From assembly GCA_965221205.1 (NCBI GenBank), contig OZ244870.1, positions 1,178,001 through 1,242,000 on the forward strand: 64,000 nt of DNA, given 5' to 3'. Made by a program: the position numbers and the translations under genes. Below are positions 1-8,886 of this stretch, in pieces. This DNA is from CBDFMG01 sp965221205 [NCBI: bacterium]. Lineage in GTDB: Bacteria > SM23-31. The notes beneath the pieces were generated by a model that saw only the letters and a list, made by a program, of their open reading frames with translations, was not told the origin of the DNA and searched no databases. Positions within the stretch are counted from its first letter, which is position 1, and every line of letters starts with the position of its first letter.

Positions 1-221
1 GGAAATCTTCGATACCTTACACGAAGCAAAAGTGCTTGTGGAACGCTGGCGAAATGAGTATAATCATAAGAGACCGCATAGTGCCCTCAGATACCGGCCA
101 CCCGCCCCCGCGAGGCCGTTATACCACCGGATTCGGTCTCAAGGCCAATGGATAATACAACAATGAATATATCGATGAATTGACTAACTTAAAAAGTGGC
201 CCAAACATTAGGGGCAGGTCA
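1..221 (+). mobile_element. Right end of an IS3-family insertion sequence (left part outside window)
   Basis: The first 166 bases encode the end of an IS3-type transposase. The following non-coding bases finish with GTGGCCCAAA and GGGGCAGGTCA at about 197-221, which resembles IS3-family terminal repeats (5'-TGACCTGCCCC on the other strand, TG...CA ends). Immediately after base 221 the sequence becomes an alpha-L-fucosidase coding sequence entered mid-gene, so 221 is taken as the insertion junction. The other end and the target duplication lie outside the window. Confidence 0.7.
2..166 (+). CDS. IS3-family transposase OrfB, C-terminal fragment
   Basis: An open frame enters from the left edge and stops with TGA at 164-166, giving 54 residues. 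The string ERWRNEYNHKRPHSALRYRP followed by a proline-rich stretch is the classic end of IS3-type integrase-core (rve, DDE) transposases. The catalytic D, D and E all lie upstream of or at the edge of the window, so activity cannot be judged. It is the 3' part of the element whose end is near 221. Recognition of the family is secure; the exact subgroup is not. Confidence 0.85.
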   Translation, partial: EIFDTLHEAKVLVERWRNEYNHKRPHSALRYRPPAPARPLYHRIRSQGQWIIQQ

Positions 222-856
222 CATTGAAACGATGGATATAATGCGCTCTATTCAGCCGGACATCATGATTAACAACCGGCTGGGTGTCGGTACTGTTGAC
301 TATTTTACACCGGAAATGTTCATCCCTTCGCCGGAAGAAGCCAAAGCGCTTGGTAATTTCGAAACCTGCATAACAATCAACAATATATGGTTTCATAATA
401 AGAATGAAACAAACTGGAAGATCCCGAAAGAAATTGTCTGGGAAGATGACTAACGGAGAGATCGATCCGGTTGATGCGCACATCCTCACAGGAGCCGGGA
501 GACGGATTCACACGTACGGTGAATCTATCTTCGGTACTCAGGCAAGTCCGGTTCCCCACCCGGAGTGGGGTCGTATTACGATGCTCACCCTGCCCAACGG
601 AAATACCTGTTTGTATCTTCATGTTTTTATTTGGTCGGAAACAGCCTGACATGACCGGTGGGGTGATGAGCTGATTGTTGAAGGTTTAAGCAACCGTCCT
701 GTACAGACATATGCCATGTCTACTATTCCGCAAAGGAATTTTAATGCTTCCCGCAGAGGCAATTCAATAGTAATAGAGCTTACCGGAAAAGCTCCAGACA
801 TATCCACGAGTGTGCTTGTGCTCGATGTGGAAGGTCCGGTCGGAACATCAAATTAA
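222..856 (+). pseudogene. Alpha-L-fucosidase (GH29) remnant, interrupted by the IS
   Basis: Three pieces together read as the C-terminal half of a GH29 fucosidase. The first (222-453) contains IQPDIMINNRLG and FETCITINNIWFHNKNETNW, typical of the region around the family's catalytic residues. The second, in another frame (about 460-646), contains GRRIHTYGESIFGTQ and CLYLHVFIW. After a TGA at 647-649 the same frame continues to TAA at 854-856 with the usual C-terminal beta-sandwich sequence ending LVLDVEGP. The segment normally between these pieces (GGNLLLNVGP-type motif) is missing. The 5' half is cut off by the IS. With IS insertion, frameshift, deletion and nonsense codon, the gene is dead. 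The enzyme would have removed terminal fucose from glycans. Confidence 0.85.
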
Positions 857-873
857 AAATGAAAGATTAAAAA

Positions 874-903
874 ACAGCCTCAATTCCATACGGGTTAGGC
901 TGT
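874..903 (-). terminator. Possible terminator hairpin
   Basis: ACAGCCT (874-880) pairs with AGGCTGT (897-903) across a 16-nt loop. On the minus strand the stem is followed by a T-rich run (complement of the A-run at about 869-874), as in intrinsic terminators; on the plus strand there is no T-run. The loop is long, so this is tentative. Confidence 0.35.
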
Positions 904-1011
904 ATAGCAATAAACCCTCCTTATATGTGCAAATAAAGTTTTAATCGTTGTCTATATTATATTGGAGGAGAGTTACCTGGATTACTACCTTTCGGAGGAG
1001 GTGCGAAAATA

Positions 1012-1032
1012 AGATTTGGATAAACCAAATCT
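1012..1032. other. Perfect 8-bp hairpin in the leader of the M28 peptidase gene
   Basis: AGATTTGG and CCAAATCT are separated by 5 nt (ATAAA) and lie about 70 bp before the chosen ATG at 1101. A T-run (TTTTT) follows about 10 nt later. It may be a 5'-leader structure or the end of an upstream transcript; the sequence does not decide. Confidence 0.35.
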
Positions 1033-1100
1033 ATCCCTTAGTTTTTAACCGAAAGTGTCCAACATGTTCTGATGATGTAAACTCAATCAGGAATTACACA

Positions 1101-2648
1101 ATGAAAACTCCATATAATTTTATAGCAAGTCTATATTTGTTGCTTATAATAGTATGTTCTGTATCTGCACAAGAGCCGGTCTACTGGGATATTGTGAATA
1201 AAATCATGGATGAAGCATTCGAACATTCCCAGATAATGGAGAACGCCAGCTGGCTCACTGACGTATTTGGCCCCCGGCATGTGAAAACGCCTGCATATTT
1301 TGAAGCCGCAGAATGGGCAAAAAATAAATTAGAAGAATATGGTCTCGCAAATGCACGTCTGGAGCCGTACGAGTTTGGGATTGGTTGGGAGAATAAATAT
1401 ACTTCTGTCCACATGATGGCTCCCCAGTATATGCCGATCATCGCCTATCCTGCACCGTGGTCTGCCGGCACGGATGGAAAAGTACGGGGGCAGGTTGTTT
1501 ACATTAATTTTGATGACATCACCTCTGAATTGGATTTGGAACAATACCGCGGAAAATTACAAAATTCTATTATTTTCACAAGACCGATACAGAAGTTGTC
1601 GCCACATTATGAATCATTAGCAACGAAATTTACGGATGATCAGCTTGATGAGATGGCGAAGATTCCCATTGGCCCCCGGGCCGCTGAAGAGCGGCGTGCA
1701 CAAAGACTCGGTAAAAAGAGACTTTCCCGAAAGCAGATCATTGAATTTGTATTAAACGAAGGTGCACGGGCAATTGTCCGCACTGATGGGAGAAGAGACT
1801 TCGGCACCGTCGAAGCCGGAGTTGTTGGCTTTACTTTAGAAACCAGTCCGTGGGAGGAAAACTCCCCGCCTAATCCAACGGAGTTGGTCATTGCAGCAGA
1901 ACAATATAACAGGATACTGCGCATACTGGAAAAGAGCATTCCCGTTGAGATGGAAGTTGAGCTCAGGGTAAATTTTGTCAGAGGGAATTCAAACGATTAC
2001 AATGTTGTCGCTGAGATACCCGGCACAGACCTGGCAGAAGAAATTGTAATATTGGGTGGGCATCTTCAAGCAGATCATGCCGGAACCGGCGCTACGGATA
2101 ACGCCGCCGGTGTGGTGGTTTCCATGGAAACAATGCGCATTTTCAAAAAAATGAGTATCAAACCCCGTCGAACCATCCGCATAGGACTCTGGGGAGGACA
2201 CGAAATGGGTACATTTGGTAATCGGAGTCATGTCCGTAACAACTTTGCCGACTTGAAAAAAAAGGAATACAAGAAGGATTATAAGAATCTTTCCGCATAT
2301 TTCAATGTCGATCATGGTAGTGGTAAGATACGAGGTGTATCCGTCATGGAAAACGAAGTGATCAGGTCAATATTTACCGAATGGATGAAACCCCTGAAAA
2401 ACCTGGGAATGACGCATCTTTTCAATACCGGAATGGCTCATGAAGCATATGCTGAGGTTGGCCTGCCGGGGTATTATTTTCTGCAGGACAGGATGGATAT
2501 GGAAATGAATGTTCATTCGAATATGGATGTCTATGACCGTCTTGTTCCCGAAAATCTGATGGCGAATGTGGTCATTCTTGCAACTTTTGTGTATCATGCT
2601 GCTATGCGCGATGAAAAACTCCCCCGAATTGCGCCGTTACCCTGGTAG
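1101..2648 (+). CDS. Secreted M28-family metallopeptidase with substituted general-base residue
   Basis: The product has 515 residues. The reading frame is open further upstream, but ATG 1101 is chosen: AGGA precedes it and it is followed by a clear signal peptide (MKTPYNF, hydrophobic core, SVSA-Q). A PA-like insert precedes an M28 peptidase domain. Probable zinc ligands are His321 (GGHL), Asp333 (ATDNAAG), Glu368, Asp404 (FNVDHG) and His472 (VHSNMD). In the usual WGGEE motif the first Glu is the general base; here the sequence is WGGHEMG, with His367 in that position. The five metal ligands look intact, so the enzyme may bind metal but work differently or not at all. The likely role is an exported aminopeptidase or carboxypeptidase acting on peptides. 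Neighbours on both sides are dead genes. Confidence 0.85.
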   Translation: MKTPYNFIASLYLLLIIVCSVSAQEPVYWDIVNKIMDEAFEHSQIMENASWLTDVFGPRHVKTPAYFEAAEWAKNKLEEYGLANARLEPYEFGIGWENKYTSVHMMAPQYMPIIAYPAPWSAGTDGKVRGQVVYINFDDITSELDLEQYRGKLQNSIIFTRPIQKLSPHYESLATKFTDDQLDEMAKIPIGPRAAEERRAQRLGKKRLSRKQIIEFVLNEGARAIVRTDGRRDFGTVEAGVVGFTLETSPWEENSPPNPTELVIAAEQYNRILRILEKSIPVEMEVELRVNFVRGNSNDYNVVAEIPGTDLAEEIVILGGHLQADHAGTGATDNAAGVVVSMETMRIFKKMSIKPRRTIRIGLWGGHEMGTFGNRSHVRNNFADLKKKEYKKDYKNLSAYFNVDHGSGKIRGVSVMENEVIRSIFTEWMKPLKNLGMTHLFNTGMAHEAYAEVGLPGYYFLQDRMDMEMNVHSNMDVYDRLVPENLMANVVILATFVYHAAMRDEKLPRIAPLPW

Positions 2649-2691
2649 TGCGGCGATTAAGCTATTAAAGAGTTTTAGAGCAAGCTTAATT

Positions 2692-2736
2692 GTTCGCAAA
2701 TCGTACAATCCGGGGAGCAAAAAAGACTTATAAAAG
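2692..2736. repeat. Dispersed intergenic motif, copy A
   Basis: GTTCGCAAATCGTACA followed by a purine-rich stretch and TAAAAG. It shares spacing and most bases with copies at 4899, 5519 and 12088, all in front of plus-strand genes. This copy lies 146 bp before the dead aldo/keto reductase gene. Confidence 0.55.
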
Positions 2737-2881
2737 CCACATGTATATCTTAACATTTACATCATAATATTCGATACAATATGACCAAATACATCACTTC
2801 ATAAATAATGTCATATTTCAACACTAACCTGATTTATTATCTATGAGAGAAATTGTTATGAGGAATATCTGTTAAAATACT

Positions 2882-3899
2882 ATGAGATATGAAATGGAAT
2901 ACAGAATATTGGGCCGAACTGGATTGAATATCTCTCCAATATGTTTTGGTGCGGGCAACTTTGCTGAACCGACACCGGAGAAAGAAGCGAAAAAAATGAT
3001 TTATCGGGCTGAAGATAACGGTATAAATCTTCTTGACACCGGCGACGTTTATGCCGACGGTGAAGGAGAACGGATAATCGGACGGGCTCTGAAAGAAGAA
3101 GGATTGCATCAGAGAATGCTTATTTCTACAAAAGTGCTTCCGGACCAACTCTTTAAAGGACTGGAATATAAATCCCCGGACACGACCCTCATAATCGCGA
3201 TCACTCCAGACTCAAGATTATCAAAGCGTGCGAAGCTTCTCTAAAACGTCTTCAAACCGATTATATCGATCTCTACCAGAGACTCATCGCCACGCCCATT
3301 ATATTCCATTCGAGGAGACTCTATGTGCTTTAAATGACCTTGTCCGTACTGGTAAGATACGGTATATCGGCTGTTCGACACATCCAGCTTGGGCAGTAAT
3401 GGAAGCCGTAATGGTAAGTAGGATGAGCGGCTATGCCCAATATGCCTCAGAGCAGTCACTATATAATTTACTTGACCGGCGTCCGGCGTATTGAAAATGA
3501 ACTTATCCCGATGTGTCAGAAGCTTTGTATCAATGGACTTGGCATCATTTCGTGGTCACCAACAGCACAGGGTGTACTTGCGGACCGGTATAGCGGCAGT
3601 TTCTATGCAGATCGTGTTACTGAACCGGGAATTCAAGTGGGAGTCGAGTTTGCAAAGATAGCTAAAAAAACCGGCGTTACACCCATACAACTGGCGATAC
3701 TCTGGTGTAAGACCAACCGGGGACCACAGCAACTCTCATGGGACCGCGCACCCTTGAACAGATTGAACATTTACCGCCCGTTCTCAACATGGAACTGGAC
3801 AATGAAACACGAGCGGCATGCGATGAACTGGTTCCTCCCGGAAGCGTGGTGGCAGATTTTCACAACACCGCAGCCTGGTTGAAAGCGAAAACTAACTGA
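2882..3899 (+). pseudogene. Aldo/keto reductase, broken by several frameshifts
   Basis: The N-terminus (MEYRILGRTGLNISPICFG, then INLLDTGDVYADGEGERIIG) is that of an NADPH-dependent aldo/keto reductase, with the catalytic Asp and Tyr in the DTGDVYADG region. The frame shifts near 3200, where [13 protein letters not shown] appears in a second frame. It shifts again near 3480 to give a third piece with GLGIISWSPTAQGVLADRYS, and again near 3725, after which the final piece (GPRTLEQIEHLPPVLNMEL...) runs to TGA at 3897-3899. All parts are in order and together nearly full length (about 335 residues), so this is a recently broken gene. Substrate unknown. Confidence 0.85.
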
Positions 3900-3983
3900 A
3901 AAGGCACAGCTTATTCTCGATACGTAATTTCTGACAAGGGAACAATTTTAATTTTAAATGATTGATAAGGTGGGTATCGGATT

Positions 3984-4803
3984 ATGATTATTGATTGGCT
4001 GATCATATTTTTGTACCTGATCGGAACAAGCACTGATCAAGCAGTCACGGTAGCGTCAAAGACGTATGATTCGGGTGCCTCCGGAATTGGGTATCAGTGG
4101 CTTTGGCTGTTTTCAACACCTTTCTATTGGTTACTGGCTCCCTTATTCAGGGGTATGAGAGCGGTGACAATTGCAGATTATTTTTCAAATCGTTATGGCA
4201 GAAGTGTAGAAATGCTTTTTGCCATTGTTGGCATGCTGCAATTAGCTGTCATGATTGGCATAATCCTCAGGGCATCAGGTTCAATGATCACTGCTGTTTC
4301 CGGGGGGGTACAATCAGCCCTGCTATTGCAATAATTGCCATGACAGTTCTGTTCGTGATTTACTGTGTTGCCGGAGGATTATTTGCCACAATAGTAACAG
4401 ATTTCATTCAAGGCATTGTAACAATTTTGCTCTCTTTTCTGATTTTACCCTTTGCCTTAAATGCTGTGGGAGGGCTTAAAGGATTACGAGAGATTGTCAA
4501 TGACCCGTCGATTTTCGGTATCGTGGCTCTCGACGAGATCACAACATTTTATGTAATAATAATATCTCTCAATGCTCTTATAGGCTGGGTAACACAACCA
4601 AATAACATGGCGCTGTGTGCCGCCGGCAAAACTATTCACGTGGATTATGTGTATGATCTGCTGATTCATTAATGCTCACTTCTGCAGCACTGTTTACTGA
4701 GAATATTTACAAACCCATGATCAACCCTGACCGGGATGATAAACATTATATCCTTTGCCTGGGCTTCAACATTGAGCAGTTTTGCAGTATAGTTTTTCAC
4801 TAG
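3984..4803 (+). pseudogene. Sodium:solute symporter (SSS family) remnant
   Basis: The pieces match the SSS transporter family. MIIDWLIIFLYLIG is the usual first helix. About 40 residues are then missing before IGYQWLWLFSTPFYWLLAPLF and MRAVTIADYFSNRYG. The frame breaks in a run of seven G at about 4303-4309 and continues as GGTISPAIAIIAMTVLF through FIQGIVTILLSFLILPFAL, then shifts again near 4670 to LTSAALFTENIYKPMINPD, ending at TAG 4801-4803. The C-terminal third is absent. It would have imported a sugar or similar solute together with sodium, which fits the fucosidase and reductase remnants next to it. Confidence 0.85.
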
Positions 4804-4898
4804 CAAGATAGATTTAATTGGCTGGAATTTTAATGTTCATTTCGCCCAATATCTTCCCGGTTGCATGTTATGAGAAGACAACCTTTAATTCGTTAAAG

Positions 4899-4943
4899 GT
4901 TCGCAAATCATACAGCAAGAAGAGTAGAAAACACTTGTGAAAG
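4899..4943. repeat. Dispersed intergenic motif, copy B
   Basis: GTTCGCAAATCATACA followed by a purine-rich stretch ending ACTTGTGAAAG. Same length (45 nt) and same first 16 bases as copy A except one. It lies about 90 bp before the ATG at 5037. Confidence 0.55.
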
Positions 4944-5036
4944 TATGTTAAATACCTTACTATTTAACACAAAGTCCTCGAAACATTCTGAGAGCATCCA
5001 ACGTTTTAACGAGGTACAGATAAAAAAGAGGAAAAC

Positions 5037-5432
5037 ATGGAAAAGCGATCAAGGATTCAACAGATTTATGGGTATGCAGTATGCTTAGTCACAGTCGTTA
5101 CCTTTCTCACATCTTTGACATCTCTTGTGAATAACATAATAAACCTTGGTGACCCACTTCATGCGGAAAGAGGGTTCGAAAGCTTGGCTTCATTCGAAAT
5201 TTATAAAATTGATGTTCTCAAATCACTTCCAAAGGAAAGTGAGTCATCATTCCTCCCCGACGACCAAACATTGCACGCTATGTATGAAGACTCTAAGGCT
5301 GAAGCAATTCAAGCCGTCCTGCACAGAGCGCACCGTTCAATAATTGTGCAAAGCTTGCTCATCATATTGTGCGTCGTGTTTTTCTCCACACATTTTATGT
5401 GGATGAGAAAGCCTGTAAACACTGAAATGTAA
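5037..5432 (+). CDS. Small two-helix membrane protein, function unknown
   Basis: The product has 131 residues with a strong ribosome binding site (AGAGGAAAAC before ATG). Residues about 10-35 and about 100-122 are hydrophobic helices. The stretch between them is mostly polar with many acidic residues, and so probably faces outside the membrane or the periplasm. I do not recognise a family. Unlike its neighbours it has no visible lesion. A dispersed intergenic motif lies in front of it. Nothing in the context assigns a function. Confidence 0.65.
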   Translation: MEKRSRIQQIYGYAVCLVTVVTFLTSLTSLVNNIINLGDPLHAERGFESLASFEIYKIDVLKSLPKESESSFLPDDQTLHAMYEDSKAEAIQAVLHRAHRSIIVQSLLIILCVVFFSTHFMWMRKPVNTEM

Positions 5433-5518
5433 AGAGACAGCAGGTGTGTCCGATCAGCTCGACTATTATCATTACCAAAAAATAATCTTAAACACTAATT
5501 CTTACGATATATACGAGA

Positions 5519-5550
5519 GTTTACAAATTGTACAGCCCGAGAAGTAAAAA
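5519..5550. repeat. Dispersed intergenic motif, copy C
   Basis: GTTTACAAATTGTACAGCCC followed by GAGAAGTAAAAA. It is shorter in recognisable similarity than copies A and B but keeps the CAAAT-TACA core. It lies about 100 bp before the ATG at 5651. Confidence 0.5.
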
Positions 5551-5650
5551 TGCATGCCGTATTATTTGATTCAAAATGTTATAAATAGATTTAGCGGTGA
5601 CTAGTCAAAAAGTTAATAAGAAGTTATCTCTTAATTAAGCAGAGGTTGCT

Positions 5651-6470
5651 ATGAAATTTCTATCACTGGTATGGCTTGTACTCTTAGTAATAGTATGTGT
5701 GAATTGTAGTCCTGAACAGCAAAGCATCAAATCTATTTACTAAACAAGTTGAAATATTTGGCGTTCGGATTATTGCGACCACGGCTTCATCCGATGATAA
5801 AGTGCTTCGCTCCGCAAACGTGCGGCCGAATATCTTGACAACAACGAAGACGGGATACCGGATAAGAAGAAAATTGTCGATGTGGTGGTGAGTGTGGGTG
5901 TTAGTCTTATGGTAGCAAAGAATCCAGATGAATTAGTGGTAATCAGGATGAACAACAGGGAGTTTATACCACGCCCCAGCAAATCGGTCTGGGCTGATAA
6001 TATTGATCCGCAACATGGAGTGAATTGATTTAATGATGAGGCACTTGAAGAAGTTCTGCATATGATTACTGACCATGGATGGGCAGGTGCATACTCCTTG
6101 GTATTTGGTGCAAGAAGTGGGACTGAAATTGCAAAAGCTGTAGACATTGCAAGAGGAGGGTATTTTGAAAAAGTTCCGGAAAAGTATCCAGAAGATGCCT
6201 GGTACACCTATTTATGATGAAACATGTAATTATGACTGCCAAATTGGTGAGTATTTTTATTGGGTTACAACGTCTATACTTGGTTCACAAGATTTCCCCG
6301 GTCGTTTCGAACAAACAGGAAGAGAATGGAGATTGAATATAAAAGAAAAAGTGCAGAACGGAGATCCTACTGCTTATGCGTTGATTACAAATCCATTGTA
6401 TAATTTACCGACTGTGTTACCCGATGGGGATTATATGGCTAAAAGATTTACTGTTCAAAAATATCCGTAG
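5651..6470 (+). pseudogene. Broken gene for a lipoprotein-like conserved hypothetical protein
   Basis: ATG 5651 has a GAGG ribosome binding site and begins a signal peptide (MKFLSLVWLVLLVIVCVNCS) of lipoprotein type, although Asn before the Cys is not a canonical lipobox. The frame is lost at TAA 5741 but continues in others as EIFGVRIIATTASSDDKVL, then EYLDNNEDGIPDKKK, then past a TGA near 6028 as DEALEEVLHMITDHGWAGAYS. The last piece holds DETCNYDCQIGEYFYWVTTS and ends FPTVLPDG-like (here LPTVLPDGDYMAKRF) at 6470. I recognise the Cys-bearing motif from uncharacterised secreted proteins of marine bacteria but know no function. At least three lesions make it a pseudogene. Confidence 0.65.
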
Positions 6471-6813
6471 ACCAAATGTCGAGTGGCATGTAGTTAAATA
6501 AGTATGCATTGTCAGACCAGAATAACCTAAAAACAATTTCGCTTCACATCTAATAATGAGTGGAATTGACCTTTCTGACTATATCGAAGTATTTTGGGTA
6601 TTCCGGTATAAAAGTAACAGAGAAGTATTGCGAACATTTTAGTCCGGGAAATTATAGGAAATTTTAAGAAAGTTGCCTTATAAGTAATTATTAGGACACC
6701 GCTCCAGAGTACTGGTTTACGTCTCGCATTGTCTTTTAAAGGCGAGTAAAGGCGAGCAACCGGAACGCTTTTTACTGAGACATTCAAACGTAACTTTTGA
6801 CGGAGGACATCTA
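6471..6813. other. Intergenic stretch of 343 bp
   Basis: No convincing ORF or RNA was found. There are small direct repeats (GGAAATT twice near 6648-6660; AAAGGCGAG twice near 6736-6754) and a good ribosome binding site (CGGAGGAC) just before the ATG at 6814. A promoter for the downstream peptidase gene presumably lies here, but no clear -35/-10 pair was identified. Confidence 0.5.
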
Positions 6814-8886
6814 ATGAGACCAAAATCAATTCGTTTAAACCTATGCTGCGTCCTTGCAAGCCTGTTAATGATAGCGTCGATTACAAGAGCTTCAGCCAAG
6901 GATGATCGTCACTTTGCCGAACTTGACGTTTTTCAGCTCGAGTACGTTTCTGATCCGCAAATATCACCCGGTGGCAGTCAGATTATTTATGTGCGCAATT
7001 CCATGAACCTCATGAAAGATCGCGGCCAGTCCGAACTGTGGATTATAAATGTGGACGGAACAGGACATCGAAAGCTTACGTCTGGTGAGTATGGAGAATC
7101 TTCTCCGCGCTGGTCGCCAGATGGAAATAGGGTTATTTATGTAGCCGGTAGTGATGAAGGTGCTGAAATATTTATGCGCTGGATGGATTCGGGACAAATT
7201 GCTCGTCTCACCCAGTTACCAGAGACACCACTCGGCATTACCTGGTCGCCGGATGGCAAATGGGTTGCGTTTTCCATGCTTGTTACCAAAGCCCCACCAG
7301 AACTTGTCAAGCCGCCTCAAAAACCAAAAGGCGCTCAATGGGCTGATCCACCACGTGTCATTACACGGGTACGCCATGAGGCCGATGGTGTAGGTTACCT
7401 CGAAACCGGTTACCATCACTTATTCGTGCTCCCTGCAGAAGGAGGTACTCCACGACAAGTGACAGCCGGTTCATTCCATCATCGAGGCGCTCCGATGTGG
7501 ACACCGGATGGCAGATCACTAATTTTTTCCGCCAACCGAAATTCTGACTGGGAATATGAATTCATCAACTCGGAGGTCTATGCTGTATCACTTGCGGACG
7601 GAACCATTCATGCGTTGACCGACCGAAATGGTCCAGACCACAGCCCCACTTCCTCTCCAGATGGTAAACGAGTTGCTTACCTGGGTTTTGACGATAACGT
7701 TCAAACGTATCAAGTTACTAAACTCTATGTGATGAATCGAGACGGAAGTGAAAAGCATCTTTTAACTTCCGGTCTGGATCGAAGCATATCCGATCCGATA
7801 TGGGATACTTTGGGTGATGGTATCTACTTTAAGTACGAAGATCAAGGCGATACGAAAATCGGATACACAACACTCAATGGCAAAGTAAAAACATTGGCCG
7901 ATAACCTGGGCGGAACATCATTAAGTCGGCCTTACGGGGGTGGATCTTTTTCAATCTCATCCGGAGGAGTGATCGCCTACACATACACGCGGTCCGATTA
8001 TCCTGCCGACATTGCCGTGTTGCATAAAGAAAGAAACGTGGAACTTGTCACAGAACTCAACCGAGACTTACTAGGATACCGTGATTTGGGTAAGGTTGAG
8101 GAGATATGGTATGAATCCTCATACGATCAACGTCAAATTCAAGGATGGATCGTCACACCACCCGGGTTTGATCCAAAACGGAAGTATCCGTTGATATTAG
8201 AGATTCATGGTGGGCCGATTTCCAATTACGGTGATCGATTTTCAACAGAGATTCAATTGTACGCTGCTGCTGGTTATGTGGTGTTTTATGCCAATCCACG
8301 GGGAAGTACCGGCTATGGAGAATTGTTTGGAAACCTACTTTACCACGATTATCCTGGTGGAGACTACGAAGATCTCGTATCAGGCGTCGATGCAGTGATT
8401 GCCAGAGGATACATCGATGAGAACAATCTTTTCGTTACAGGTGGAAGCGCTGGTGGCATCTTGACTGCTTGGATCGTTGGAAAAACCTCGCGTTTCAAGG
8501 CAGCAGTTGTTGCCAAACCGGTAATGAATTGGTATAGCAAGACATTGGTGGCTGATAACTACTACTCCTATCACAAGTACCGTTATCCCGGATCGCCCTG
8601 GGAGAATCCAGAGGTATATATGAAATACTCGCCCATTTCGCTTGTAGGAAATGTCAGCACACCAACGTTAGTTATGGTGGGTACCGCCGATTTGAGAACA
8701 CCTCTCTCTGAAGCCAAACAACTCTATCATGCACTAAAACTTCGAAGAATAGAGACAGCACTGATCGAGATTCCGGGAGCATCACACAATATTGCAAAAC
8801 GGCCCAGTCAGCTCATTACTAAGGTTGCCCATGTACTTGCCTGGTTTAATAAGTATTTTGATCAGAATCAAAGAGGTTTCCAATGA
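6814..8886 (+). CDS. Secreted S9-family (prolyl oligopeptidase-type) serine peptidase
   Basis: The product has 690 residues, beginning with a signal peptide (MRPKSIRLNLCCVLASLLMIAS...ASA). Residues about 35-400 contain repeated SPDGK/WSPDG strings of a TolB-like beta-propeller that gates access. The C-terminal alpha/beta hydrolase holds the catalytic triad Ser545 (GGSAGG), Asp626 (GTADLRTPL) and His658 (GASHN), with an oxyanion-type HGGP near residue 470. Members cleave dipeptides or oligopeptides. The length is normal for the family. ATG 6814 has a CGGAGG ribosome binding site. The stop overlaps the next start by 4 bases (ATGA), so the two genes are translationally coupled. It probably degrades peptides in the periplasm or outside the cell. 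Confidence 0.93.
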   Translation: MRPKSIRLNLCCVLASLLMIASITRASAKDDRHFAELDVFQLEYVSDPQISPGGSQIIYVRNSMNLMKDRGQSELWIINVDGTGHRKLTSGEYGESSPRWSPDGNRVIYVAGSDEGAEIFMRWMDSGQIARLTQLPETPLGITWSPDGKWVAFSMLVTKAPPELVKPPQKPKGAQWADPPRVITRVRHEADGVGYLETGYHHLFVLPAEGGTPRQVTAGSFHHRGAPMWTPDGRSLIFSANRNSDWEYEFINSEVYAVSLADGTIHALTDRNGPDHSPTSSPDGKRVAYLGFDDNVQTYQVTKLYVMNRDGSEKHLLTSGLDRSISDPIWDTLGDGIYFKYEDQGDTKIGYTTLNGKVKTLADNLGGTSLSRPYGGGSFSISSGGVIAYTYTRSDYPADIAVLHKERNVELVTELNRDLLGYRDLGKVEEIWYESSYDQRQIQGWIVTPPGFDPKRKYPLILEIHGGPISNYGDRFSTEIQLYAAAGYVVFYANPRGSTGYGELFGNLLYHDYPGGDYEDLVSGVDAVIARGYIDENNLFVTGGSAGGILTAWIVGKTSRFKAAVVAKPVMNWYSKTLVADNYYSYHKYRYPGSPWENPEVYMKYSPISLVGNVSTPTLVMVGTADLRTPLSEAKQLYHALKLRRIETALIEIPGASHNIAKRPSQLITKVAHVLAWFNKYFDQNQRGFQ

